Origin: Cheiracanthium punctorium
Taxonomy: Eukaryota; Arthropoda; Arachnida; Araneae; Cheiracanthiidae
Direction: 5' to 3'
NCBI GenBank assembly: GCA_038373885.1
Contig: JAWZYV010000772.1
Location: 124,001-188,000 of the forward strand
DNA length: 64,000 bases
Shown: positions 11,911-22,830 of the stretch, piece by piece
How positions within the stretch are numbered: position 1 is the first letter of the stretch
Layout of the letters: each line of letters opens with the position of its first letter
Notes under the pieces: generated by a model
What the model saw: the letters and a program-made list of their open reading frames with translations, nothing else
Told to the model about the DNA's origin: nothing
Database searches by the model: none
Program-made: the position numbers and the translations under genes

Positions 11911-12108
11911 TCCTTGGAAAACAAACTAATTACCTTCCCCGCACCCCCACCCCGACAAAATTGCATTAATCCATCGCTGTCACGAAAAGTTCACATATCG
12001 GACTTTTGTGAAATAAAACTTGGATTAAGTCAACTTTGTTGCTGTACTGGGTAATATTTATTTTTACAAGCCATCCAAGTTCAGGAGGGAATTGTGACGC
12101 AGCCTGTA

Positions 12109-12540
12109 AAAATTGTAAATAAGCTGCTTATGTAACTACTTTTTACATTAATAGGTAAAATAATGGATAAAATCTGAATGTATTTCAGACTAAAGAATTA
12201 AACAAAACAAATCATTATAAAGAATAATTGCTACAATAAAAAATATTTGTTGATGAAAGAATATGCATTCATAGGATGATCGAAAAATAAGTGCATCTAA
12301 TTCTCAAGAGAATTTGATACATTTGCGTTGTAAATAGATGCTGCAATATCTAAAGAATTATGATAGATAATGCACTTCACAATAAAGTTTTTGCTTCTTG
12401 AAAATTGCAAAAATAACTAGTTCATTAAAATTATTCTGTATTCATACGTATATGCATTCAATTTAAATACCTTCGTTACATTAAAATAAATCTTTATAAA
12501 TACTACTTCGAAGAAACACAATCATTATTCAAGAAACTCA
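12109..12540. other. AT-rich, no gene seen
   Basis: Nothing recognisable. Confidence 0.6.
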
Positions 12541-12910
12541 CGTGGAAGACAAACATCTCAAAATGGCTTAATTTCGGGGATGGGAAGAGATGAAAGTCCC
12601 ACTTGCGCCACTGTCTTTTGAAGCCACTAGAACCTAAAAGCCACAAATACTTCTTCCTCTTGTCATGATTATGTTTCTGAACTCGAAACTGTGAAATAAA
12701 AGATGCGATTTATATTCATTTCGCTAACATATTTTTCCGGAGCTTGAAAACGTCTTCTTTCAAATCCCAGAATGAACATGGAAATGGATGGGGGGAAAAA
12801 CACATATAAAAGCTTTTTCTGTCTTTTTGCATTTCGTTTCTCGTATTATTAAGTGTATGACATGCTTTTCGCATGGAAATAAAAATACCGTGCAGCGATG
12901 TTTAAAAGGT
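12541..12910. other. GC-richer island
   Basis: Less AT-rich and repeat-free (for example TCCCACTTGCGCCACTGTC near 12597). An 85-codon frame begins at 12898 but is low-complexity and hydrophobic because of AT-rich codons; not called. Confidence 0.35.
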
Positions 12911-13457
12911 TTCTCGGTGGGCTATCAAACTGTCTGCGTGTGTTTTATTTAATTGCTATGGTGATGGGAATGAAGCTTTCAAAGAGGCTTAATTTATTTT
13001 TATTAAACTTGCGATTTATTACTCTCTCGTACGCAATTGCTCTTTGCTCGAGTCTTCTGGAATATATTTTATACTTTAAGACACATATTTATAACACATT
13101 AAAAGATTTTTTAAAGCTATCCTTGAGCAGTTATATACTCGTTGTCAGTTTCTAAAATGTATTTCAACAGAACAAAGAAACTCAAATTATGAGAAAAAAA
13201 AATACGTGAAAAAAGTCTAAAAGAAAATAAATGGTGGTGAAATAAGCAAACTGTTCGTTTGAAATGCAGTTTAAATCACACTTTTTTAAGAATAAATAAA
13301 CACTGTACAATTGGGTGGGTCGATTTTTTCATTTATTTATAGTTATAATATCATGGAAAATTTCCGATTTCGGATGACTAATAGGATGTCAAAAAAGAAA
13401 TAAAATCGGTTCATATCTTCCGGTTGCGCATCTGCTGTAAAATTCCTGGAAATTTGA

Positions 13458-13489
<32 letters not shown>

Positions 13490-16060
13490 GTTTTTTGGTA
13501 ATTTTCAATATCTCTAAATTTGCCTCTTACTGAATATAATAGTTCAAATTCTTAAGTATTCGAACCAGATAAAATAGCGCTTAAACATTATTTAAATCCA
13601 CCAGTGTCTTCCGGTCGTGCATTGCCTACAAATTTACTGAGAACTTGAAAAAAAATCAGTTTAAGGGAAAAGTACTAATTTATTGTTTTCCTTTATTGAC
13701 TACAAGTTTAAATGTTTAAAATCAAATTACTCCAGACCATTAATAGTATTTATAAACAGATTTTTTTATTTGAAAAAAAAATTAAGTTTTTATGTGAAGT
13801 GTATTGTTCAAACAAGCATCTTTTGTGGGGTAATTTTCTACTGCTGATAACGGTATTGTTCACAAGAGAGGTATGACTTGGTTCTCAAAGTTAATAATAA
13901 AAGAATCAATTATTTCCAATTGTCAATATAGTATTTAACAAAGTAATAAAGATTTATTTAATCAGAAAATGTACGAGTTTAACCAAAATTTATTTTAGTT
14001 TTTGACGTAGCAGCTTGAAAATTATTTTGTGTTGTTAACTGTGTGTGCAGCAAAAACTGATTTATGTGAATGCAATATAACTGTCAGCTGTGATTCACCA
14101 AAATCAAGCAAAATACCTGATAACGGTTTGTTTGCTTATTACTGAAACAAAGAAAATTAATCATTTGGAAGGAGGTAACATGACAGTTATTTAACTCTAA
14201 TTAATAAATTTAAATCTCCGCTCTCACATTCAAAAGTAAATTCTGCGCATCCTCTTTTTCTATGCATCCTATCTAATATTCTGTTTCCTTCTTTCATTCC
14301 CTAGCCTTCTTGCCATCGTGTAGGTTGACATTCTAGCAGCATATGAAGAGTGCTCCTTTCGTACAAAACGTACGTCCTCCCTATGTTTAATTTATGTGTG
14401 TTTTTAATAAAGAATTTTTACGTTTGCATATCCAAAATGGTTCAAAGTGTCTGGAATATACTCGTAAAATTCCAGACATTTCCAGTTCATGCACATTTTT
14501 TGAAAGATGTGTGAAACTCTGACAGAATCCTCAAGGAAAGTTTGTGGAGTTGAGACTGGCGATGGTGTTATAAGAATGACTATGCTGTCAAAGTGAACCA
14601 TGTCTAACTTCACCCATAAATTAAATTTCTAAGTACCTTATGCTAATAATTAGTGAAAACGGAAAAGTTCAGCTGTTCAACACTATTTTTGTTTACTTGC
14701 AACTCTTCACATAAAATCTTAGAATTTTCAATTTAACAAAATCTGTTTCAAAAAGTTACTAATGTTCTAAGGTAATTAGATTTTAAATTTGTATTCAATG
14801 AATAAAAAATATGTAAATAATATTTTTTTCTTAAACTGCAATCTATTATTTTATGTAAATTTTTATCATTAACTTTGTGAGCAATACGCGACCGAAAGAT
14901 ATTGATGAATTAACATAATTTTAAATATTATTTTTTATGGTTCCAATACATAAGAATTTCAACTATTATAATCATTACTAGACAGATTTTAAAAATTAAA
15001 TTACCGTATAAAAATGTCTTTTTCCAAATTTTGAGCAAATGCACGGCCAGAAGATATAAACGGATTTATTTTTTTTAATTGATTAATTAATTTATTTTTT
15101 AACTTTTTGGTCATCCAAATTATCAACTTTTGCGTAGCATTACGGCTTGGGGGGTAAAAAAGAAAGAAAAAATTGAATTTTTTTTCTGCTCATCCACAGT
15201 ACAACACAAAAAAATATTTTAGTGGACTTTTTAAAATATTTATAATAATAATTAAGCTTTAAACTGAGTAACACCTTTATTTTGTTAGTAGTTATGCAAA
15301 AACTATGATAAAAAATCTGCACTTGAAAAAATTATGATGCATTTTTATGGCCCATAAAAATGTGCCGTAACTTTTCATTACATTTTCAACGTATATTAAA
15401 TTTAATAGAAATACGATGAAAAATACCTATGATTATTTATTTCGGATTTCGGTTTTAAGTCATAATGTCTGCAAAAATAAATTTTAAAAAGACTTCGACT
15501 TGTTAATTAGACATGGAGTAAAAATATAAGTAAGTAATCGGCTTATCATTTAACTGAGAAATAACTACACGATCATTATGGTCACTTCAAATACTGGCTG
15601 TGACCCAGAGGAGCCCAAGTGTCAAACCCTATTGATACACATGCAACCGCGTATACAATCAATAAAAATGTAATCATTAAATCTAGTTCAGTTTTTATAA
15701 TCTTTAGTTCATTGCATGATCTACTTTTATTGTAAATCAAACCCAAAGAGAAATAAACCAATCAGCAGTCCAATCACCAATTCACCAATTTTACTTAAAA
15801 ACAACTGCCTTGTGTGTTGACTCTCGCAAGTTATTTTCAATGTCTTAATGTTTTGTTACATTTTAAAATAAATTTTCTTCAATTAAACTTCACCTATTTA
15901 TAAAACAGATTTTTTGGAAATTCAAACTTATTTACAAAATTTACAAGCACATCTGGTTATTTTCAAAAAACGACAGGCTGTAGCGGTCAGTTATCTCAAC
16001 ATATAAACGCATCACATAAAATTCTACAATAAAAATCTTAAATTTTTAGATCAGACAACG
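12911..16060. other. AT-rich desert
   Basis: No gene or mobile element. Contains a (CAAAA)n microsatellite at about 13468-13489 and many A/T runs. Three 60-70 codon frames show no motif. Confidence 0.6.
13468..13489 (+). repeat. (CAAAA)n microsatellite
   Basis: Four CAAAA units. Confidence 0.9.
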
Positions 16061-16480
16061 TATCGGATCAATCCGTTTTATTACACCGAACTATACTCAT
16101 TTATTTTTATTTTTATTACGTATTTAACTGCAGCATTCGGCCACTAGAGAAATAACAAGCAATAATACTGATCTCTGTCTCTCTCTCTCGCTAAATCTCA
16201 AAAAATAAAAATCAATACACCGTGTCACGCTTCTCAGACCGCTGTTTTTAAACCATGACGTTAACGGCAGAGTTCGGGCAAAATAAATGCAACTCCAATA
16301 GCTGAAGAACTCTGCTTTTATGACGTTCGCATGTTTCTACATTAATCTTTGGATATTGGCTGATAGGATGCGTTTTACGACGTATTACTTCAAAAACGGG
16401 AGAATCCGGGAGAAATTTTTATTTGCTTGTTTGTTTTTTCCTCCCGGCCGCCATCAAATCTAGAATTGAAGAATCGACTT
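16061..16480. other. GC-richer island
   Basis: Contains a CTCTCTCTCTCGC tract (about 16175-16190) and several CG-bearing, TAAT-bearing words; no open frame and no repeat structure. Candidate conserved non-coding element. Confidence 0.35.
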
Positions 16481-16932
16481 TGAGATATTAAAAAACGCCA
16501 CTCAGAGCAATAATATGAAAGTATTTATTATTGTGGACAATGTTAAAAGAAAGTAAAAGAGAAAAGAGGGGACACAGTATGATAAAGTAGTATTTTTTAC
16601 GGTATTTTATTTATTTATTTATCTATATATTTTCTTATTTTTGAATGACATTTTATTACTTTCATTTCTTTAGTCAATATGTCAAACAGGATATTTCTTT
16701 TCTGTTTTACAAAATATTTTATTGAATCTAAAATTCGTCGAATTAAACCATTTAATGTTTTTTTTTATGGTTGATGTAATTTTTTTATTAAATGAAAATC
16801 AAACGGAATGTATTGACATGTATTAAGAATTCAGCAGTAGAAGCATGACTTTCAAATTATGAGCAGCTCACCCCAATATACTTTCGAAGCATCGATATGC
16901 CATCTAATGTCCACATCCTTGTGTGTAAAATA
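16481..16932. other. AT-rich, no gene seen
   Basis: TTTA-rich simple sequence around 16600-16640; otherwise nothing. Confidence 0.6.
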
Positions 16933-16934
16933 TA

Positions 16935-18444
16935 CACTGGTTGACAATTGCTCAGTCATACTTTTTCACGATAATTCCCAATAGACTTAGAATGAAACTT
17001 AGTGCATATTTAATATAAATAATGTACATTCTTTTTTAATCAAAATGGTACTGATTTTGCACAAAGGGGGAAAAGTGATTTTTGGAGCACTCCCAAGCAG
17101 CCACAAAAAAGGGGTCTTCCTACCCGAACGAAACATTTATGAGTACTTCAATAAATTGTGTAACCTTTTCTGACATAAGTGCACATTTTGCATATGTTAT
17201 TCATGCTGCCTACTAAGCTATTGAGGAGTCCTTGGGTGGTATTGCCACATTCCTCTCTCAAGGTGATTTTCAGCTGCTGGGCGGTTCGGGGAGGGTGATT
17301 TCTTTGTGAAACACGTCTTTCATGAGCATCTCAGACAAGCTCTATAGAGTTTAGGTCAGGATAGTAAGCAGGACATGTCTTACGTTTAATATTTTCACTT
17401 TCTCGGGCACCCGATACTTCAGGGGTCCTGCGTGGGTGTGCATTGTCGTCCATAAATAGAAAGTCTGGACCTACCACAGAACCCGAAAAGACGAACATGA
17501 TTCAGAATAATCTCTCTGCACTAACACTGATATGTAACGGTAATGTGATCATGGTAATGTGACACGGCTCACAGATGAGAAGCGGTGTTCTGTCACTGTG
17601 CATAATGCTTACCCACACCATCGCGCCTTCACCATATCGATCACGTTCCTGAATACTGCGTGGTGTGCAACGTGTTCTCTTCTATCTCCACACAGACTGG
17701 TGGCCAGAATCACTTGTCACATTGAAATGGGATTCATAATGGGATTCGGAGAACGTTACCCTGGACCAGTGTTGCTGACACCAACCAATACGTTCCTTTC
17801 ACCAACGTAACATTTCTCTACGATGTCATAGTTGAAGTTGGAGGCATTGAACTAGCTTCCATGCATACAAACTAACCTGATTTAATCTACAAGAAATGGT
17901 TCCTCTTGATACATTTGTACAGAGCGGTTGCAATGCCTGCCGCTATCTGACTAGGAGTGAGATGTCATGCATTTTTTCGCCACTAGAGACATATATCAAT
18001 GCCCTTGAGAGGTCATGTTTCTTCTACGACCCCGGCATGCTTTCGCACAGAATTTCCACCTTCAGAGACATTTTTTTCGCGATATGACACCTTTTTGAAA
18101 CGCCTATTACTCTCAACATACAAGTGACACTTTGACCAGATTCGAGTGGTCCAACTGCTCGTCCACGACCGCAAAGACACAAATGATGACTTGCAGACTT
18201 TTACTCTTAATTATTACCACTCCAGTCTGAATTTCACAGAAATAACTTCACAACTTATGGTGCTATTTTTATCGAATGCCTAACTGAAAGCACTTTTGAA
18301 CGAAGAAAGATCCACGCTATCTTGTATTTAGAAAGCAAGTCCTGCACTGCTACGTAATCTGCATTTCGTATTACTGTGATTGACCAGTTGTCGCGAACGC
18401 TAGCTTGAAAAAACTAGTACTTCCTTATTAATTGTCAAGCATTG
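16935..18444 (-). mobile_element. Tc1-family transposon, near full length, inactive
   Basis: TA at 16933-16934 precedes CACTGGTTGACAATTG. The other end at 18445-18446 is also TA and, inverted, reads CAATGCTTGACAATTA. These fit a Tc1 inverted repeat at the right spacing. The 1510-bp length is normal for Tc1 elements, and the interior is a transposase pseudogene on the minus strand covering most of the protein. Only about 16 bp of clear inverted repeat is left, which suggests an old insertion. Confidence 0.82.
17130..18290 (-). pseudogene. Tc1 transposase pseudogene (DD34E)
   Basis: Reading the minus strand from about 18200, fragments in several frames follow the Tc1 order: an N-terminal helix-turn-helix (GRGRAVGPLESGQSV), then RLNQVSLYAWKLVQ, HRREMLRW, GWCQQHWSRVTFS, TSDSGHQSVWR, and GPDFLFMDDNAHPRR (about 17430-17465). 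The C-terminal part CPAYYPDLNSIELV, a stop, then NHPPRTAQQLKITLREE and QGLLNSLVGSM runs to about 17190 in one frame. The second aspartate (DDN) and the glutamate of NSIEL are 34 residues apart, so the family is DD34E. The first catalytic aspartate, normally in FSDESRF, is lost where a short ATGGGATTC duplication (about 17726-17745) interrupts the motif. Multiple frameshifts and stops make it non-functional. Confidence 0.87.
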
Positions 18445-18446
18445 TA

Positions 18447-18660
18447 CTTTCTTATACATAAAGAAATCCAACTGCTAAGATGCATTACACTAATTCAGAT
18501 GAATCAATATAAGAACATAACCACGTGAAACCAGTAAAGCACAATGCTAAGAATGTGATTTCCCTTGCAACGTGTGAAGTTATCAGACGCCACAGAAGAA
18601 CCTCAAATGAGTCATAGGAACTTGGCTATGACATTCAACATCCAACATCAAAAATGTCGA
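18447..18660. other. Non-coding, no gene seen
   Basis: No recognisable feature between the Tc1 element and the SINE-like head. Confidence 0.6.
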
Positions 18661-18785
18661 CCTGATGGCTGGGAGGGTCTGCACACTTGTCTCTGACGGC
18701 CGCTATGCAAATAGTTCGTTCTCGGGTTAAATCCCGTTAGAAGATGTATTTATGTGCTTGCCCATATTTTGGGATTTAAAATTGT
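18661..18785 (+). repeat. Possible tRNA-derived SINE head
   Basis: TGGCTGGGAGG (about 18666-18676) matches the pol III A box at 10 of 11 positions. GGTTAAATCCC (about 18725-18735) matches the B box at 10 of 11. The A-B spacing of about 60 bp is long but within the range tolerated by leucine/serine-type tRNAs. It does not align with SINE family A. No second copy is visible in the window, so repeat status is unproven. Confidence 0.45.
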
Positions 18786-20850
18786 ATCTTTAAATAAAGA
18801 TGATACTGCACTTAGGAGCAACCTACATGAAGGCCTGAGAGTGTGAAGAGCCATAGATCTCGATGTCCCTCTCAAATTCCCAAAAAGCATCATAAATGCC
18901 AGTATAAAACTCTCCGGTGACATTGCAAAGTGATGATGACTTCGTAAACAAGCAGTGACATATAAGTTACACTAGGCAGAGGCCATGATAGCCCAACGAT
19001 TAAGAATTGAGAACTTGATCATCAATTTACCACTGCGGGCTACCGTTCATACAGAGAATGTAACTCGCTGAATCCGTGGTTACAAAAGTCCTCCAGTATG
19101 GTTGTTAGCAGTTGCTGAGGCTCTTTTCTCCCATCTTCTCTGAGGATATACACCCTTTGAAGCTCAACCACTTCCCAATGCCGAAAAAAGTGCAGCCGTT
19201 GCCATATTGACACAGTTGGCTGTGCGCACACAGCCAGCTGTGTCAAAAAATGGTCTCTAGATCTGTGGCAAGCGATGAACGATTCAATCGACTACCATCT
19301 TGCTGGTAGTTAAATCGAACGATGGCAACAGTTGCCCTTTTTTCGACATCGGGCAGTCTATCTAGTTGTTCTTCTATATCAATGTATTTCCACGGTATTC
19401 TTACAGTTCTCAGCAGATGCCGGCGTTGTTAAAAATAATCCTGACAATTTTACAAATAATCGGCAATTTTTACGGGAAATCATGTGCTAAAAAGTAAAGG
19501 ATTCTCGTGTAACTATGTCACCCTCAAGTATTTTTTTAAAGTCAAATTTATTCTTCGTGACTGACAACAGTCAAAACTTCAGAGTTCTGAGTCCTCACGG
19601 CGAGTACGCCGTGCGTCAAAGGACTAAAATTGTGGAAGAACGCTATACAGAAAGTACGGAAGTAACTCTGAACAACACATATAGTGATGTGTGCTGACGT
19701 ACAAGATAACTCACGATTTGAAACACAATTGGCGTATGTAATACTGTTATGTTACTGGAGTTCAAAGCAAATTCCATTGTGACTTTTAAGCTATTAAAAA
19801 ATCGGAATTTGTTTATCACTATAAAATTCGATATTTTAATTAACTTGCTTATTCAGAGATGTTATATTCACTGCTCAGCAGGCGTATAGTGGATGATACT
19901 TGTCTTGAGAACCGTGTGATTGCTGGAGAACAAAATGTGTATATCTTCGGTACCCCTTCCCCCCTCCCAAAGTCTCTTAATCGCACCCTCAGTCTAATGG
20001 TGAATTTAATAAATCTAAAACCACCATTTAAATTAACCCAAATTTCATAACTTTTTAAAGGCATCCTGTTAAAGAGAACCATTGAAACTTGTAGATTATT
20101 TCCAAATAGAAATACATTCAGACAAAATAAAGAAACCAATTAGATAGAACAATAAAATAAAACACATTCGCGACGAGCGGATAGCCTTCTCTTCTAGAGC
20201 CCGTTTAAAAAAAAATTCAAGCATGAAAAAGGCTTTTTAAATCGAAAAAAAAGATGTAAAAAGATTCTGAAAAGCAATATGTTGTACAAATTAGTTTTAA
20301 ATATGATTTCTTTTATTTTATTTATAGAATAAGCTGTTCTTACTTAAGTTATTTAAACTAAATTTAGATCCAATAATCGTGATAATTACTAGTTCTTCAT
20401 TGACTTAACAAAAGAAGATTATCAATGTGTCGAACATGTTTTTCATGAAGGTAAATTTTAAATATGTTCTGTATTTAAAGATTTTTGCTGGTGTTTCTTT
20501 AACAATTAGTATAAATAATGATCTGATAAAATTATTTAATTATATAATGAGGTAGAGCTAATGAACTGATTATTTATTGTTGCTACTGTAAATGATTAAC
20601 AGGTTAACTGACAACTAAAAAATAATTTATTTTAAAATCAGTCAGCTTAAGTATTCTTGAACATGTCATTCTATCCTAACACGTCATTCTGTCATTCTGT
20701 CCATGACATGTCTATATCTACTTGTTGGTTTCCATCGTGGAAGTTAAGACTGAAATTCTCCTTTCACTTACAGGGTTTATTTTCGCTGACTTGAATTTCT
20801 CAAATAGTTCTTAATTCGGTGAAGTAACGCTGTGCGCAGAACACTCTCAG
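18786..20850. other. Mixed non-coding, possible old repeat at 18960-19400
   Basis: The part at 18960-19400 is GC-balanced and contains an imperfect inverted GACACAGTTGGCTGTG / CACAGCCAGCTGTGTC pair (about 19209-19243). No protein match is seen in its 60-70 codon frames. The remainder is AT-rich. Confidence 0.45.
19207..19245. repeat. Hairpin TGACACAGTTGGCTGTG / CACAGCCAGCTGTGTCA
   Basis: The left arm (about 19208-19224) and the right arm (about 19229-19245) are inverse complements with a single mismatch and a very short loop. A compact hairpin like this often marks the tip of a foldback element, but no longer arms were found. Confidence 0.65.
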
Positions 20851-20858
20851 AAAAATTC

Positions 20859-21345
20859 GTCTTTATACACTAGTTGATTCCTCATTTTTCAACGAATAAT
20901 TTCCGTACACTTTGGAAACGTAATATTTCCGTCAATTCTTCTCTCCACTATCTGAAGAAGAGGAAAAAAATTCGTGAATTTGGAGAAGTTTCTTCAATAG
21001 ACAGGAGAGAAAAATAAACGGATACGAGTCAATTAACGGAAATATTCCGGCAGCACTGCTGCCAGAAAAATTTCCGTGAATTGAAGTAATAGTTTTTGAG
21101 AATGTGTCTTTATACGCTAATTTATCCTCATTTTTCAACGAATAATTTCCGTACTCCTGTGAAACGTAATATTTCCGTGAATTCTTCCTCAAAATCTCAA
21201 GAGGAGGAAAAATTTCGTTAATTCTAAAGAAGTTTCTTCAATTGACAGGAGATAAAAGAAACGGATATTCGTCAATTAACGGAAATATTCCGGCATCACT
21301 GATTGCTGCAAAATTTCCGTGAATTGGAGAAATAACTTTTGAGAG
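20859..21345. repeat. 247-bp tandem duplication rich in TTTCCGT
   Basis: GTCTTTATACACTAG at 20859 recurs as GTCTTTATACGCTAA at 21106. The two units then align along their length (TCATTTTTCAACGAATAATT at 20882 and 21128). Each unit has several TTTCCGT words, the inverse ACGGAAA, a GAAGAAGTTTCTTC-like block and TTCCGG. In each unit AATATTTCCGT and ACGGAAATATT lie about 105 bp apart and could form a stem. The unit is unrelated to the other repeats in the window. No gene is supported; the open frames on the minus strand (20932-21192) reflect the repeat. Confidence 0.85.
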
Positions 21346-21900
21346 TGAAGAGGAATCTCTTCCATTGCGTCTTTGGAGAGAGTTCTTCCTCCGTGGAAGA
21401 AACTAATTAAACAAAAACAAGAAAAGAACCTTCTTCCTTTTTGTAGTCGAAATTTTAGCAATGATTTACTGTACACTGTTAATATAATGCGCTTAAAAAG
21501 GATTTATCTTTTCGGAAAGTCAAAATTGAAATATTATAATCGAAAGCTAATAATTTTTTTGCTAAGCTAATAATGTGTTATTTATACTAAATGTATAAAA
21601 ATGTGTAGCAGAAAATTTATATGCATTTCATATCTCAAACTGCAAATAATGTGATAGCATCCACCAAAAAAGGGGGAGAAATCAAAGTTTTAAGGAGTGA
21701 GAATTTATTAGTTTTCTTTTCAATATATTAAATTTGAATACTTTCTCTTTTTAAGACAGAATTCTTCTATAATATGTTATCTTGTCAAATACTGAATAGT
21801 AAATTTTTAGAGGATGAGATATCTTGATTTAAAGGTGGAAATGTTCGATATGTATTACAATTTCAACGCTAATACTGGCCGCATGGTCTTAAAAATAAAT
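21346..21900. other. AT-rich, no gene seen
   Basis: Nothing recognisable beyond short AT-rich runs. Confidence 0.6.
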
Positions 21901-22065
21901 GCAGTTGGACACCTCCATAACTTGAACACCTCTTTAAGTTGGACACTTTTCTGGGGAACGAAACGTTCCCATAATATTAAAATATACCTCTATAAGTTGG
22001 ATACCTCTGAAAGTTGGACACTTTTTAAGAGAGCCGAGCATCCACCTTTTGGAGGTCTCCCTTAA
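21901..22065. mobile_element. Degenerate pogo/Tigger-like miniature element
   Basis: The segment is built from repeated and inverted AAGTTGGACAC words (21904, 21937, 22010). It has a central palindrome GGGAACG-AAA-CGTTCCC (about 21954-21972) and a final TTGGAGGTCTCCC. The same words and central CCCGTTCC occur in the better-preserved element at 53673-53846, so the two belong to one family. No clear terminal repeat or target duplication remains here. Confidence 0.65.
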
Positions 22066-22558
22066 TTACGTGCAGTTATTGGCAGCCGTTCTGCCGGCTG
22101 ATCATTCCGTCATTAATAATTTTATTTTTCATCATGTAATTAGTTTTACCGTTAACTATTTCTGTCCGTTTATGATTAATTAGGATATTTCGGTTTTAGT
22201 AAACCTCTTATCTCAGACGTTCATTAAAACTGGAAATTATTATATATGTGTAAAAAAGTTGAATCCTTGTAATTTTTAAATAACCATACAAATTCCAAGT
22301 CAATTGTTAAAACTTTAAATACTCGAAACAATTTAGATAAATTATTTAAAATTCTTGCTTAATCTTAAAAAAGCATAACGCAGTTCTCTAAGAACAAATT
22401 AATTAATACTCCATAAAAAATTACTCAGCTGTCATTTTGGAAACAATGAAATTCATACTCACATTTCATGGCAAATACATCAGCCTCATTACCTTTTGCA
22501 TCTATTTCCCCATAACTACCCCTTTTTTTAATCACTTTCATCCGTAAAAGCGTAAGAG
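22066..22558. other. AT-rich, no gene seen
   Basis: Nothing recognisable. Confidence 0.6.
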
Positions 22559-22830
22559 CGGAAAACAATGCATTCTTTTCCAAATCTGAAGCGAAAATTT
22601 TTATTCGTGGGGGAAAAGGGGGGCCCCAAAATCCACTTCACCATTGTGCCGTACCAACAAACCGTGAAAAGAGGAAAAATTCCCCAAACTGGCTCTTCCC
22701 CCCCCCTTCCTTCCCCATTTCCCCCTCGTTTTCAACAGCTTTTGAAATTAATTTCCCTTTCCGGGCTTGGTTTTCAAAATGTTTATTTAATTGTGAGTGA
22801 TTCTAAGACACCCGAAAGGAGTCAATTCTG
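22559..22830. other. GC-richer island with G and C runs
   Basis: Contains GGGGGAAAAGGGGGGCCCC (about 22609-22625) and a C9 run (about 22699-22707). An 87-codon frame (22568-22831) has no recognised motif. The sharp composition edge suggests a distinct, possibly conserved segment. Confidence 0.35.

Larger units (their letters stand above)
11260..12106 (-). mobile_element. Tc1/mariner-superfamily element with ~200-bp inverted repeats
   Basis: The left end starts CAGGGTGTGTCACAATTCAC. The right end, inverted, starts CAGGCTGCGTCACAATTCCC. The arms keep aligning for about 200 bp, including AATTTCACAAAAGTCC and CGTGACAGCGA blocks (about 11350-11400 against 11975-12020). The right flank is TA (12107-12108), and the left flank CA could be a mutated TA. 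Only a transposase fragment remains between the arms, so this 847-bp copy is a deletion derivative of a larger element. Long terminal inverted repeats are known in several Tc1/mariner lineages; I cannot name the lineage. Confidence 0.8.

Noticed and set aside
17559..17810. 83-codon plus-strand frame
   Set aside because: Antisense shadow of the Tc1 transposase pseudogene.
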